The notes beneath the pieces were generated by a model, which was not told the DNA's origin, searched no databases, and was given only the letters and a program-made list of their open reading frames with translations. From assembly GCF_003602235.1 (NCBI RefSeq), contig NZ_QZVS01000089.1, forward strand, positions 1 through 64,000: DNA of 64,000 nucleotides. The letters are read 5' to 3'. Position numbers and translations under genes: made by a program. Below are positions 19,576 through 28,765 of this stretch, piece after piece (position 1 is the first letter of the stretch; each line of letters starts with the position of its first letter). The DNA comes from Cryobacterium melibiosiphilum. GTDB lineage: Bacteria > Actinomycetota > Actinomycetes > Actinomycetales > Microbacteriaceae.

Positions 19576-20861
19576 CCGTGGCGACCCTCGCCCTGGCCCT
19601 CGACCGCCGCACCGAAGACCGACTGCTGGCCGACATCGTCGAGTATGGCCACACGGTGCTCGCCCGGGCGGATACCGCGCAGGCTTTGCTCGACGCGTTC
19701 CACCGGGCCGATGACCCGATCAGGCCGCAAATCGTGATCGTGCGGGCACGCCGCATGCTGCTCACCGCCGAGCTGATCGCCGCCTGTGACGAGCGAGGCA
19801 TCCGTGTGCTCGCCCTGGCTTCGGGCGCCCAGGACCGTCGTCACGCGGCGGCCCTCGGCCTCTACGAGGTGCTCGACGAGAGCACGGCCTGGCCGCAGAT
19901 CGAGGCCGTCTTGCGGGCGGGAGTGGTTGTGCCGCCGCGGGTGGGCGGGCCCCAGCGCTCGATCGCCGCACCCGGAAGAGTGATCGCCGTTTGGGGGCCG
20001 ACCGGTGCCCCCGGACGCACGACGCTCGCGATCAACATCGCCGCCGAGATCGCCGCGGCCGGGCACACCGTGGTGCTCGCCGACGCGGACACCTACAGCG
20101 GCTCGGTCGCGCCGAGCCTCGGCATGCTCGACGAAGCCCCCGGCTTCGCCGCCGCGTGCCGGCTGGCGGGCTCGGACAGCCTGACCCCCGCGGAACTGGA
20201 ACGCATCGCCCAGCGGTACAACTCTCCGCGCGGCGCGTTCTGGGTACTGACCGGCATCGGGCGGCCGTCGCGGTGGCCCGAGCTGTCGGCTGAACGAGTG
20301 ACGCGCACCATCGATTCCCTGCGCCACTTCGCCGATTACACCGTCATCGACGTCGGCTTCAACCTGGAAAGCGACGAAGAGATCTCCAGCGACCTGTTCG
20401 CTCCGCGGCGCAATGCGGCGACCCTCACCGCGTTGAAGGCGGCGGATCATGTTGTCGCGTGTGGGCTGGCCGACCCGGTCGGCCTGGCCCGGTTCCTGCG
20501 CGCCTGGGTGGATCTGGCCGAGGTCGTCGGTGACGGCCAGGTGAGCGTGATCATGAATCGGGTGCGGGCCAGCGCAATCGGGCTGAATCCGCACGGTCAG
20601 GTGTTGGCCGCCCTGCGGCGTTTCGGAGCCATCGACGATCCCGTGCTGGTACCGCACGACCAGGCGGGCACGGATGCCGCGGTACTCACGGGTCGCACCC
20701 TGCGCGATGCCGCGCCGAAGTCGCCGGCGCGGGCGAGCATCCGTCGTTTTGTGCAGGCCGAACTGTTGCGCGCGGTGAACCAGACGGCCCCGGTGGCCCG
20801 CACGCGTTCGCTGGGCTGGCGGCGTGTCCTCACGGCTCGCGCGAATGCCGCACGATCTTAA
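19572..20861 (+). CDS. CpaE-like P-loop ATPase
   Basis: A 429-residue protein of the MinD/CpaE group. Residues 1-125 look like a degenerate receiver-type domain. The ATPase core begins near 137 with a deviant Walker A, WGPTGAPGRTTLAINIAAEI, where MinD/ParA proteins usually have KGGVGKT: the signature lysine is replaced by Ala-Pro and the second lysine by Arg-Thr. LADADTYSGSVAP is the A'-type motif. CpaE proteins position Tad pilus machinery at the pole. It forms a two-gene operon with the CpaB-like gene. ATP hydrolysis should be considered unproven. A short hairpin region at 20933-20970 follows. Confidence 0.78.
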   Translation: MTVATLALALDRRTEDRLLADIVEYGHTVLARADTAQALLDAFHRADDPIRPQIVIVRARRMLLTAELIAACDERGIRVLALASGAQDRRHAAALGLYEVLDESTAWPQIEAVLRAGVVVPPRVGGPQRSIAAPGRVIAVWGPTGAPGRTTLAINIAAEIAAAGHTVVLADADTYSGSVAPSLGMLDEAPGFAAACRLAGSDSLTPAELERIAQRYNSPRGAFWVLTGIGRPSRWPELSAERVTRTIDSLRHFADYTVIDVGFNLESDEEISSDLFAPRRNAATLTALKAADHVVACGLADPVGLARFLRAWVDLAEVVGDGQVSVIMNRVRASAIGLNPHGQVLAALRRFGAIDDPVLVPHDQAGTDAAVLTGRTLRDAAPKSPARASIRRFVQAELLRAVNQTAPVARTRSLGWRRVLTARANAARS

Positions 20862-21012
20862 CAAGCGGCGCCCTGGCGGCTCGCCCGCGGCGCAGGTGGA
20901 CGCCAGCGGCCCGTTGTGACCTGATCGTGACCGCCCCGAAACATTCGGGCAACATGGGTGACATCGGGGCGAAACCCAATCGACATAATCGCTAACCCGG
21001 CTAACTACCGTT

Positions 21013-21042
21013 TTGACACGGCCCCGCGGGCTGCCCGATACT
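21013..21042 (+). promoter_or_regulatory. Promoter of the ABC importer operon
   Basis: A perfect -35 TTGACA (21013-21018), an 18-bp spacer and a -10 GATACT (21037-21042) lie 6 nt before the ATG at 21049, which predicts a leaderless transcript. Confidence 0.6.
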
Positions 21043-21048
21043 GCGGAT

Positions 21049-22017
21049 ATGAATCCGCTTCGTAGTCGCCTGCTGATCGCATCCTCCCTTGTCGCCCTCA
21101 CGGTCGTAGCTCTGAGCGGATGCGCCGCCACGGCAACCGACACCGCCAACGAGAACACCACGGTCACCATCGGCACGCTGCGCGGCCAGCCGCACTTCTA
21201 CCAGCCCTTCCTCTACGAGGACTTCGCGGCCGACGGCGTGACCTACGAGGTCGTCACGCTCGACACCACCCCCGCCCTGAACGACGCCCTGATCAGCGGT
21301 GCGGTCGACTTCGCCATCACCGGGGTGACCCCGACGATCTCGTCGATCGCCCAGGGTCGCGAGCTCACAATCGTGGCCGCGGCCGCCGACGGCGGCAGCG
21401 GCTTCATCGGCAACGACACCATCGAGACCCTCGACGACCTCGTCGGCAAGACCGTCGGCTACATCCAGGGCAGCGCGCAGGAGGTCGTGATGCGGCTGAT
21501 CCTGGCCGACGCCGGCATCGACCCCGAGACTCTCGACCTCGTGGTCGTTCCGGTGCCGGACATGGCCAGCGCCTTCGCCACCGGTGATGTCGATGCCTTT
21601 TTCGGGGTTGAGATCGGGGCATCCATCGCCGTGCAGAACGGCGGCCACGAACTCGCCGACGTCTACGACACCCCGGTCGGCAAGGTCAACATCGGCCTCG
21701 TGACAACGCAGGACCTGATCGACTCCGATCCCGACCTCGTGCAGAGCGTCGTCGACACCCACAGCGAAACGATCGACTACATGGTCGCGAACCAGACCGA
21801 GTGGCTCACCGAGATGGTGAACACCTTCGGCGGCGACCAGGCCGTGCTCGAGTCGGCCCTCGACAACTTCTGGATGCGCGCGGACCTGCCGGTCGAGTAC
21901 CAGGACCAGCTCGAGGTGCTCGCCACCGAAATGCTCGGCCTCGGCCTGATCGAATCAGCGCCGACCGTGGCCGACCTCGTCGACACCACCTTCATCGACG
22001 CCGTTCCGGCCGCGTAA
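21049..22017 (+). CDS. ABC importer substrate-binding lipoprotein (nitrate/sulfonate/taurine type)
   Basis: A 322-residue extracytoplasmic binding protein of the SsuA/TauA/NMT1 group. The signal peptide ends in the lipobox VALSGC with the lipid cysteine at residue 24. The fold follows the family: TVTIGTLRGQPHFYQPF, then ALISGAVDFAITGVTPTISS, then GKTVGYIQGSAQEVVM. The ligand (sulfonate, taurine, nitrate, pyrimidine precursor or other) cannot be told from sequence. It is first in an operon with the permease and ATPase genes and has its own promoter. Confidence 0.88.
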   Translation: MNPLRSRLLIASSLVALTVVALSGCAATATDTANENTTVTIGTLRGQPHFYQPFLYEDFAADGVTYEVVTLDTTPALNDALISGAVDFAITGVTPTISSIAQGRELTIVAAAADGGSGFIGNDTIETLDDLVGKTVGYIQGSAQEVVMRLILADAGIDPETLDLVVVPVPDMASAFATGDVDAFFGVEIGASIAVQNGGHELADVYDTPVGKVNIGLVTTQDLIDSDPDLVQSVVDTHSETIDYMVANQTEWLTEMVNTFGGDQAVLESALDNFWMRADLPVEYQDQLEVLATEMLGLGLIESAPTVADLVDTTFIDAVPAA

Positions 22018-22023
22018 GACTGC

Positions 22024-22851
22024 ATGTCGACACGCACGCGCGCGCCGGGCCAGGGTCTGGCCCGCACGATCCTGCTCGGGATCCCGGTGCCGGTGCTCGT
22101 CGTCGTGCTCTGGCACTTCGGCGTCACCTACCAGTGGGAGCTGGTCTTCGGCATACGGATGGGGTTTCTGCCCTACCCGGCCGACGTTGCGGTGAGCCTC
22201 TGGGACTTCGCCTTTGGTGGCCTGCGCAACGACGCCTTCAGCGGGGAACTGTGGGTCAACCTCGCGGCGAGTGTCGGCCGGGTCGCGGCCGGCTTCGCGC
22301 TCGCCGCGGTGCTGGCGATCCCGCTGGGCATCTTCATGGGCCGGTTCTATGTCGTCAACTCGCTCTTCGACGCGCTGATCAACCTGCTGCGTCCGATCCC
22401 GGCAACGGCGTGGGTGCCGCTCGTCGCGCTGCTGATCGGCATCGGCGACCAGGCCACGATCTTCCTGATCACCCTCTCCGCCTTCTTCCCGATCGTGCTC
22501 GGCACAATCAGCGGTGCCCGCCAGGTGCCGCCACGCCTGATCGAGGGCGCCCAAATGCTGGGGAGTAGCCCGCTGCGGATCCTCTACCAGGTGGTGGTTC
22601 CCGCATCCGCTCCCGCGATCATCAACGGGCTGCGCATCGGACTCGGACTCGCCTGGGTTGTGCTCGTGCTCGGGGAGACGGTCGGCGTGCGGGTCGGACT
22701 CGGCGCCACGATCAGCCTCGCCCGCGACATCGTGCGCACCGACCTCATCGTGGTCGGCATGATCTGCATCGGCCTGGCCGGATATCTGTCCGATCGCCTG
22801 CTCGTCTGGCTGTTCCAGATCGTGTTCCGTGGCCGCCCCCTGATGAAGTGA
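22024..22851 (+). CDS. ABC importer permease (SsuC/TauC-like)
   Basis: A 275-residue inner-membrane permease with six hydrophobic helices. The EAA-type cytoplasmic loop that contacts the ATPase is GARQVPPRLIEGAQMLGSSP, near residues 160-180. BPD_transp_1 fold of the nitrate/sulfonate/taurine group. It lies 6 nt after the binding-protein gene and about 65 nt before the ATPase gene, so the three form one operon. Confidence 0.9.
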   Translation: MSTRTRAPGQGLARTILLGIPVPVLVVVLWHFGVTYQWELVFGIRMGFLPYPADVAVSLWDFAFGGLRNDAFSGELWVNLAASVGRVAAGFALAAVLAIPLGIFMGRFYVVNSLFDALINLLRPIPATAWVPLVALLIGIGDQATIFLITLSAFFPIVLGTISGARQVPPRLIEGAQMLGSSPLRILYQVVVPASAPAIINGLRIGLGLAWVVLVLGETVGVRVGLGATISLARDIVRTDLIVVGMICIGLAGYLSDRLLVWLFQIVFRGRPLMK

Positions 22852-22917
22852 CCCCGGTGTTGACGGGACCCCGGCGTGAGCCGGACCGCATTCATGACGA
22901 ACCGAAAGGAGCCTGAC

Positions 22918-23733
22918 GTGAGCATCCCCACCGCCGCGACCCTGACCCGCACCGAACGGCAGGCCGACATCCGCATCAACGGCCTGGCCAAGAGCTACGG
23001 CCTGCCGGGGCACGAGGTGCTGGCGATGAGCGACGTCACACTCGACGTGGCCTCGGGTGAATTCGTGGCGGTCGTGGGGGCGAGCGGATGCGGCAAGAGC
23101 ACGCTCCTGCGCATCCTCGCGGGCTTCGAGAAACCCAGCACCGGCTCTGTACTCGTGGGCGGCACCCCGGTCACTGGCCCCGGCTCTGACCGAGGCGTGG
23201 TCTTTCAGGACTACGGCCTCTTTCCCTGGCTGACCGTGCGGGAAAATGTCGCCTACGGCCCCCGGCAGCACGGCGTCTCTCGCCGGGCAGCACGCGAGAC
23301 GGCCGACGAGTTTCTGGCCCTCGTCGGGCTGACGCGCTCGGCCGGGAAGTTCCCCGGCCAGCTCTCGGGCGGGATGCAGCAGCGGGTCGCGATCGCCCGG
23401 GTGCTCGCCAACAACCCCGCCGTGCTGCTCATGGACGAACCTTTCGGCGCGCTCGATGCGCTCACCCGCACCGATTTGCAGGCCGAACTGCGTCGCATCC
23501 ATCGGGCCAATGCCGCGACCGTGCTCTTCGTGACGCACAGCATCGAGGAGGCCGTTTACCTGGCCGACCGGGTCGTGGTGATGACCGGGGGAGCCGCGCA
23601 CGGCGTTCCCGGCCACATCCGTCAGATCGTGCCGGTGAACCTCGGGGACAATCGCGACCCGTCGTCGTCGGAGTTCAACGCGGTGAAGCGGATGATCGCC
23701 GACCTCGTGCACGAGGGCAGCGACCACGTCTGA
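22918..23733 (+). CDS. ABC importer ATPase (SsuB/TauB-like)
   Basis: A 271-residue ABC ATPase. Walker [11 protein letters not shown]-loop [14 protein letters not shown] (the W in this loop is typical of the SsuB/TauB/NrtD group), signature LSGGMQQR, Walker [13 protein letters not shown] and the switch histidine [14 protein letters not shown] are all present. The start GTG at 22918 is chosen because AAAGGAG lies 6 nt upstream; an ATG at 22894 is in frame but less well placed. Last gene of the importer operon. Confidence 0.92.
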   Translation: MSIPTAATLTRTERQADIRINGLAKSYGLPGHEVLAMSDVTLDVASGEFVAVVGASGCGKSTLLRILAGFEKPSTGSVLVGGTPVTGPGSDRGVVFQDYGLFPWLTVRENVAYGPRQHGVSRRAARETADEFLALVGLTRSAGKFPGQLSGGMQQRVAIARVLANNPAVLLMDEPFGALDALTRTDLQAELRRIHRANAATVLFVTHSIEEAVYLADRVVVMTGGAAHGVPGHIRQIVPVNLGDNRDPSSSEFNAVKRMIADLVHEGSDHV

Positions 23734-23781
23734 CGAGCCCGATCCGCGTGCCCCGCGGTCGCCACCCGCCCCGCGCGCCCG

Positions 23782-23787
23782 TAGGCT
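23782..23787 (+). promoter_or_regulatory. Candidate -10 (TAGGCT), leaderless
   Basis: TAGGCT ends 7 nt before the GTG start of the histidine kinase gene, which would give a leaderless transcript. No clear -35. Confidence 0.35.
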
Positions 23788-23794
23788 ACTGAGT

Positions 23795-25288
23795 GTGTCG
23801 ACTCTCAGTGATCTCGTACTAGCCCAGGGCCGCAGCACCGCCGAAGACGTCGACTGGCTGCACATGCTCGTCGCCGACGGCCAGCTGCTCGCCGACCTCG
23901 CCTTCGCCGACATCGTCGTGTGGGTGCCGAACGAAAGCGGCAGCTTCGTCGCCGTGGCGCACGCGCGCCCGTCGAGTGCCGCCACGCTGTTCTACCGCGA
24001 CTTCGTCGGCCAGAACATCAAGGTCGAGTGGCGCCAACAGGTCACCGAAGCCTTCGAGACGGCCAAGATCGTCGACACCACTGCACCCGACTGGTACGAG
24101 GAGACCCCGACCCGGGTGCGTGCGATTCCCGTGCTGCGCCGCCTGAGCTCGGCCGGAGCGCAGGTCGCCGAGGTTCCCGTTGCCGTGCTGACCCGGCACA
24201 CGAACCTGAGTGAGGCGCGCACCCCCAGTCGTCAGGAAATCACCTTCAACGACTGCGCGAACGACCTGTTCGACATGATCGCGTCGGGGGACTTTCCCGA
24301 CCTCGGCGCCCCGACCGGCCCGCGCCGCGGCGCGCCCCGTGCCTCCGACGGGCTCATCCGTCTCGACGCCGACGGCATCACGACCTTCGCGAGCCCCAAC
24401 GCCCTGTCCGCGTTCAACCGCATGGGCTTCGCCGATGAGCTCGAGGGTGAGTCCCTCGCCGAGGTGACGACCGGCCTGCTGACCGGAATGGCCGTTGTCG
24501 ACGAGTCGCTGCCGCTCGTCGTCACCGGCCGGGCGCCCTGGCGCACGGACATCGAAGCTCGCGGGGTGACCGTGTCGCTGCGCGCGATTCCGATCCGCAA
24601 CCGCGGGCAGCGCACCGGAGCGATCGTGCTCTCCCGCGACGTGACCGAACTGCGGCACCAGGAACGCGAACTCATCACCAAGGACGCGACCATCCGCGAG
24701 ATCCACCACCGGGTCAAGAACAACCTGCAGACGGTCGCCTCGCTGCTGCGCATCCAGGCTCGCCGCACCCACTCCGACACCGCCCGCGAGGCCCTCACCC
24801 AGGCCATGCGGCGGGTGGCGGCCATTGCCGTGGTGCACGACACCCTGTCTGAGGGCCTCAGCCAGATCGTCGACTTCGACGCCGTCTTCGAACGGGTGCT
24901 GTTGCTCACGGTCGAGGTTGCCTCCGCCCACAACACGACCGTGCACCCGAAGTCCTCGGGCAGCTTCGGAACCCTGCCGAGCGCCTATGCGACCCCGCTC
25001 GCGCTCGTGCTCACCGAACTCGTCACGAATGCCGTCGAGCACGGCCTCGCCGGCCGTGAGGGCGAGGTGTCCATCGAGGCACACCGCAGCAGCGAGACCC
25101 TGACCGTGCTGGTGCGGGATACCGGCGCCGGCCTGCCCGAGGGAAAGGTCGGTTCGGGCCTCGGCACCCAGATCGTGCGCACCCTGATCCAGGGCGAACT
25201 CGGCGGCACCATCGACTGGCACACCATGATGGGCAGCGGCACCGAGGTCACGATCGAGATTCCGCTGCGCTTCATGCAGGAAGGGTAA
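23795..25288 (+). CDS. pdtaS: PdtaS-type sensor histidine kinase
   Basis: A soluble 497-residue kinase of the PdtaS type. Residues 1-160 form the N-terminal GAF domain, 190-290 a PAS domain, then a HisKA_2 box EIHHRVKNNLQTVASLL (phospho-histidine in the H304-H305 pair), then an HATPase domain with LVLTELVTNAVEHGL and DTGAGLP. No transmembrane segment. In actinobacteria PdtaS phosphorylates PdtaR, an antiterminator with an ANTAR domain; no pdtaR is in the window. The gene stands alone, with the WhiB gene convergent beyond a 430-bp repeat region. Confidence 0.88.
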   Translation: MSTLSDLVLAQGRSTAEDVDWLHMLVADGQLLADLAFADIVVWVPNESGSFVAVAHARPSSAATLFYRDFVGQNIKVEWRQQVTEAFETAKIVDTTAPDWYEETPTRVRAIPVLRRLSSAGAQVAEVPVAVLTRHTNLSEARTPSRQEITFNDCANDLFDMIASGDFPDLGAPTGPRRGAPRASDGLIRLDADGITTFASPNALSAFNRMGFADELEGESLAEVTTGLLTGMAVVDESLPLVVTGRAPWRTDIEARGVTVSLRAIPIRNRGQRTGAIVLSRDVTELRHQERELITKDATIREIHHRVKNNLQTVASLLRIQARRTHSDTAREALTQAMRRVAAIAVVHDTLSEGLSQIVDFDAVFERVLLLTVEVASAHNTTVHPKSSGSFGTLPSAYATPLALVLTELVTNAVEHGLAGREGEVSIEAHRSSETLTVLVRDTGAGLPEGKVGSGLGTQIVRTLIQGELGGTIDWHTMMGSGTEVTIEIPLRFMQEG

Positions 25289-25387
25289 CCGCGCGACGAG
25301 CGGGCTTGGGGTGGTTCCTGCCCATCCCGAGGTCACCCGGAAACCCGGGCGCGCCGCATCCGCTGCCTCGAGGGTCGGCTGGGTGCT

Positions 25388-25541
25388 GCGCGGGTGCTGC
25401 GCCGTTGCGCGGTAGGCGTGCGTGCCACCCGCGCAGCGGCGCACTACCCGCGCTCGATGTGGGGGGCGGTTTCGAGGCTTGTTCCGGGCCCGCTGCGCGG
25501 GTGCTGTGCCTTTGCGCGGGTGCTGCGCCGCTACGCGGTAG
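25388..25541. repeat. REP-like repeat cluster, locus A
   Basis: The element GCGCGGGTGCTGCGCCGYTRCGCGGTAG occurs at 25388-25415 and 25514-25541 and, inverted, at 25427-25453. The whole stretch 25289-25717 has no credible gene. Related copies lie at 32392-32497 and 53341-53378. Confidence 0.6.
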
Positions 25542-25717
25542 GTGCGCCAGTGGCCTCGGGGTCGGCTGGGCGCTGCATGGCAGGTGCCGGCGCGCATGCT
25601 CGGTCGGGGTAGTTGGTCGACGGATGCCGCGCCCGGGTACCAAAAAACCAGCCGGCACCGCCCCGTGGGGTGGTTTCGACTGGTTGAGTGGGCGCAGCGC
25701 GGGGCTGCGGGGCGGTG

Positions 25718-25966
25718 CTAGGAGGCGCGGCGGGCGCGGGCGGCGCGGCGCTTGAGGGCGCGGCGCTCGTCTTCGCTGAGGCCACCCCAGACTCCGGAGT
25801 CCTGACCGGTTTCGAGGGCGTACTGCAGGCACACCTCGGTGACGTTGCAGCGGGCGCAGACGGACTTTGCCTTTTCGATCTGGTCCACAGCGGGACCGGT
25901 GTTGCCGACCGGGAAGAAGAGCTCGGGGTCTGCGGTCAAGCAGGCTGCTTTGTCGCGCCAGTCCAT
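25718..25966 (-). CDS. whiB1: WhiB1-type iron-sulfur transcription factor
   Basis: An 82-residue WhiB protein. The four cluster cysteines are C9, C37, C40 and C46, and the GVWGG turn follows at 58-62, then the basic DNA-binding tail RRALKRRAARARR. The N-terminus MDWRDKAACLTADPELFFPVGN matches the WhiB1 subgroup, an essential NO-sensitive 4Fe-4S regulator that binds the primary sigma factor. The 269-bp region upstream holds an AT-rich stretch near 26165-26225 and the direct repeats CAGAGTTTGT at 26094 and 26112. Confidence 0.93.
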   Translation of the reverse strand: MDWRDKAACLTADPELFFPVGNTGPAVDQIEKAKSVCARCNVTEVCLQYALETGQDSGVWGGLSEDERRALKRRAARARRAS

Positions 25967-26164
25967 TGAATTGCTCCTTTATTGCGGGGGGTGCACGGCC
26001 GAATGGCCAGAGTTGCGGGGTGAGCCCGGTCGGAGGAAAACCGTGAGGATCGGCGCACGAAGAAGCCACTGCAACGACACAGGGTCTGTGGGCCAGAGTT
26101 TGTCTCTGGATCAGAGTTTGTGTGGTGTAGTGGCTGTGCTGGTGATCTGCTTACGTCTCTGTGA

Positions 26165-26235
26165 GCGTCAACCGGGCTATGAATATAGTCCCATAATAGA
26201 AGAATCAAATCAATAGTTTTGTATGGGATTTCTCT
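26165..26235. promoter_or_regulatory. AT-rich divergent promoter region
   Basis: An unusually AT-rich stretch for this genome with TATAGT (26184-26189) and CATAAT (26192-26197) rightward, and TTGATT followed by TATATT/TATTCA leftward. It probably holds promoters for the rightward membrane protein and for whiB1; exact elements are uncertain. Confidence 0.4.
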
Positions 26236-26700
26236 GTGAACAGCCAGTCACCCCGGCCTCCGGAGGTCGGATCCGCGGCACCGGAACCGCGACGAGCGTT
26301 CGGCCTGCGCGTGCTCACCGTCATTCTGGCGCTCGAAGCGCTGCTGCTGTGGGGTGTGACGGCATGGCTCGTCGTGGAGCTGCTCACCGAAACCCCGACG
26401 TCCCTCGGCGGGGCCTTCGCCCTGCTCGGGCTCTCCGCGCTCGCGGCGGTGTGGGTCAGCCTCATCGCGGTCAACCTGCCGCGGCGCCGGTCCTGGACCC
26501 GCGGCGGTGCGCTCACCTGGCAGCTCGTGCAGATCATGGTCGCCATCGGTGCGTTCCAAGGTATCTACGCCCGTCCCGACGTCGGCTGGGGACTCCTCGC
26601 CCCGTCGCTCGTCGTGATCGTGCTGCTGTTCACCCGCGCCGTGGTCGCCGAGACAACCCCGGAGGCGCTGTACCCCGACGACGCTGACGACCGGGCCTGA
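26236..26700 (+). CDS. Small four-helix membrane protein
   Basis: A 154-residue protein with a polar Pro-rich N-terminus of 20 residues and four hydrophobic helices (about 24-50, 57-80, 93-110, 117-135), ending in an acidic tail DDADDRA. I do not recognise a named family; similar small membrane proteins are widespread in actinobacteria. GTG start at 26236. It is divergent from whiB1 and convergent with the peroxiredoxin gene. Function unknown. Confidence 0.75.
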   Translation: MNSQSPRPPEVGSAAPEPRRAFGLRVLTVILALEALLLWGVTAWLVVELLTETPTSLGGAFALLGLSALAAVWVSLIAVNLPRRRSWTRGGALTWQLVQIMVAIGAFQGIYARPDVGWGLLAPSLVVIVLLFTRAVVAETTPEALYPDDADDRA

Positions 26701-26763
26701 CGCCAGACCGGGCCTGCAGGCCCCCAGGGCCTCAACAGCGGCCGCGCGCCGCCGAATCGTGCC

Positions 26764-27243
26764 TCAGGCGTCGATGCCGAGCTTCTTGCGCAGGCTGGCC
26801 ACGTGGCCGGTCGCCTTCACGTTGTACAGGGCGAGCTGCACGATGCCGGCCTCGTCGATGACGAAGGTCGAGCGCAGCACCCCGGTCACGATCTTGCCGT
26901 AGAGGTTCTTCTCGCCCCAGGTGCCGTAGGCGTGGTGCACGTCGAGAGCGGTATCACTGAGCAGCGGAAAGTTGACGGCGTCGTGCTCCTGGAATTGCTT
27001 GAGTTTGGCGGGGGTGTCCTTCGACAGCCCGAGGACCTGGTAGCCGGCCGAGGCGAGCGAACCGAGGTTGTCGCGAAAGTCGCAGGCCTGCGTCGTGCAG
27101 CCGGGGGTCATGGCGGCCGGGTAGAAGTACACCACGACCTTCTGGCCGGCAAAGTCGGCCAGCGAGACGGATGCCCCGTCCTGGTCGGTCAGCGTGAACT
27201 GGGGGGCCGTGTCGCCGGCCGAAAGGCGTGTTGAATCCGTCAT
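26764..27243 (-). CDS. bcp: Thioredoxin-dependent thiol peroxidase (Bcp/PrxQ)
   Basis: A 159-residue peroxiredoxin of the Bcp/PrxQ group that reduces hydroperoxides with thioredoxin-like donors. The peroxidatic cysteine is C49 in PAAMTPGCTTQAC and C54, five residues on, is the likely resolving cysteine. The longer in-frame start would add an arginine-rich stretch with no family match, so the ATG at 27243 is used. It is 69 nt downstream of the lipoprotein gene on the same strand. Confidence 0.92.
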   Translation of the reverse strand: MTDSTRLSAGDTAPQFTLTDQDGASVSLADFAGQKVVVYFYPAAMTPGCTTQACDFRDNLGSLASAGYQVLGLSKDTPAKLKQFQEHDAVNFPLLSDTALDVHHAYGTWGEKNLYGKIVTGVLRSTFVIDEAGIVQLALYNVKATGHVASLRKKLGIDA

Positions 27244-27311
27244 GACTCCACGGTAGCCGCTCTCGAAGCGAGCGCTCAGCCCGGGCCGGAGTCGGTCAGC
27301 TCTACCCGGAC

Positions 27312-28760
27312 TCAGCCATCGGAGGCGATGCACACCGATTCAGCGCCGAGGGAGAGGCCATCGGCGGTGCCGCGGAAGGTGAGCCAGCGCAGGGAATCCG
27401 ATTCATCCTGCTGGGTATACCTGTCGGTACCCATCGCCCGGTCGGTCGCCACGAACCCCAGGTCGGTCCACGACCGGATGAGGGCGTCGGCGGGGGCCAT
27501 CGGACTGTCGGTGATCTCGAAGATCGGCAGCACGACGGAACCGCGCACATGCTCGCCCGGCTCGGATTCGCAGGCCGTGATCGCCACCGTAGGCACGCCG
27601 CGGATGCCTGCCGTGTCGCCCGCGTCGGCGAGCAGCTCGGTCACCCGCACCACGTCTGCCTGCAGCTGCTGATCGGCCGCGTCGCGGGCGCGGGCGTCGG
27701 CTTCGGGGTCGTCGGGGGCAGCATCCGTCGCTTCAGGCTGTGGGGCGTCGACGTAGTCGTCAGGCGTCGGCGAGCCCAACGCCAACCCGATGAAGCCGTC
27801 TCGTTCGTAGTCGCTCCCGTTCGTCGGGGCCAGCACCGTGAACGATGCCCGCGGCACGCCCGACCCCGCCGGCTGCGCGGTCTCGAAGTCCGTGAGGAGC
27901 TCGGTGATCGCCTGTGCGCTCTGGGGCGTTTGTGCCAGGACCCGCAGCGAGGGCCGCCACGTCGACGCCGCGCCGGGCGCTTCGGGGGAACGTTGGCCGG
28001 AGTACGTCAGATCGTCGACGTCGGTCCGAGTGGCCAACTCGCTCAGCAGCGATGACAGTCCCGGTGACGGCGACGCGGCCGTCGTCGTCACGCTGCTCGT
28101 GGCGCCCGAGGGCGCCCTCGCCGTCACGGTCACGGCCGACAGCGCGCCGGTTGCGAACTGTGGGAGGGTTCGCAGCTCGGCGATCACGGAGCCCAGTGCG
28201 TCCGGCGACTCCACTGTGAGGGTCGTCGGTGTCGCGCCGTCCGCCACGGTGACCCGCGTGGCATGCTCAACCTGCCGCAGCGTGAGGGCGGCATCGGCCA
28301 GCTCCCCGGCCCTTGTCTGGGCCGTCGCGCGGGCCATCTCGCGGGTCGTCATCCCCACGGCCTCGCCCGCGTGGAGGGCGAGCACGATGTCGGCGCCAGT
28401 GCCGGCGGCCGGCAGGCGCACGATTGCCGTTGCGTCCACGCTTTCTCGAGCGGATGCGACGTGGCCCGCGACCGTCTCCGCCAGCGGAGCGAAGTCGGCG
28501 GCATCCGCTTCGATCTTCACCTCGATGGACGCGGTCCAGAAGTCGTTCAGGGCGGAAAACGCCGAGGCCTCGAGCGGTGTGATCTGCGCCGTCGCCGAGG
28601 TCACGCCGGCGGTCGCGCGGATCGCCTCGACGGCGTCGTCCACAGCCGTGGTCACGGAATCGGGCGAAGTCGGGGCCAGCAAACTGCAGCCGGAGAGCGC
28701 GACGGCCAGCGCGAGCAGGGCTGCGAGGCGTGCCAGAAGCCGCCCAGGCCAACGAAACAC
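27312..28760 (-). CDS. Hypothetical lipoprotein
   Basis: A 482-residue secreted lipoprotein. The signal peptide (MFRWPGRLLARLAALLALAVALSGC split at its end) has a lipobox LSGC with the cysteine at residue 24. The mature part is Ala/Thr/Val-rich, without cysteines except CESEPGEH near the end and a late CIASDG. No catalytic motif recognised. It lies 5 nt after rsgA and ahead of the peroxiredoxin gene, so rsgA-lipoprotein-bcp may be one transcript with aroA. Function unknown. Confidence 0.8.
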   Translation of the reverse strand: MFRWPGRLLARLAALLALAVALSGCSLLAPTSPDSVTTAVDDAVEAIRATAGVTSATAQITPLEASAFSALNDFWTASIEVKIEADAADFAPLAETVAGHVASARESVDATAIVRLPAAGTGADIVLALHAGEAVGMTTREMARATAQTRAGELADAALTLRQVEHATRVTVADGATPTTLTVESPDALGSVIAELRTLPQFATGALSAVTVTARAPSGATSSVTTTAASPSPGLSSLLSELATRTDVDDLTYSGQRSPEAPGAASTWRPSLRVLAQTPQSAQAITELLTDFETAQPAGSGVPRASFTVLAPTNGSDYERDGFIGLALGSPTPDDYVDAPQPEATDAAPDDPEADARARDAADQQLQADVVRVTELLADAGDTAGIRGVPTVAITACESEPGEHVRGSVVLPIFEITDSPMAPADALIRSWTDLGFVATDRAMGTDRYTQQDESDSLRWLTFRGTADGLSLGAESVCIASDG

Positions 28761-28765
28761 GTCGA

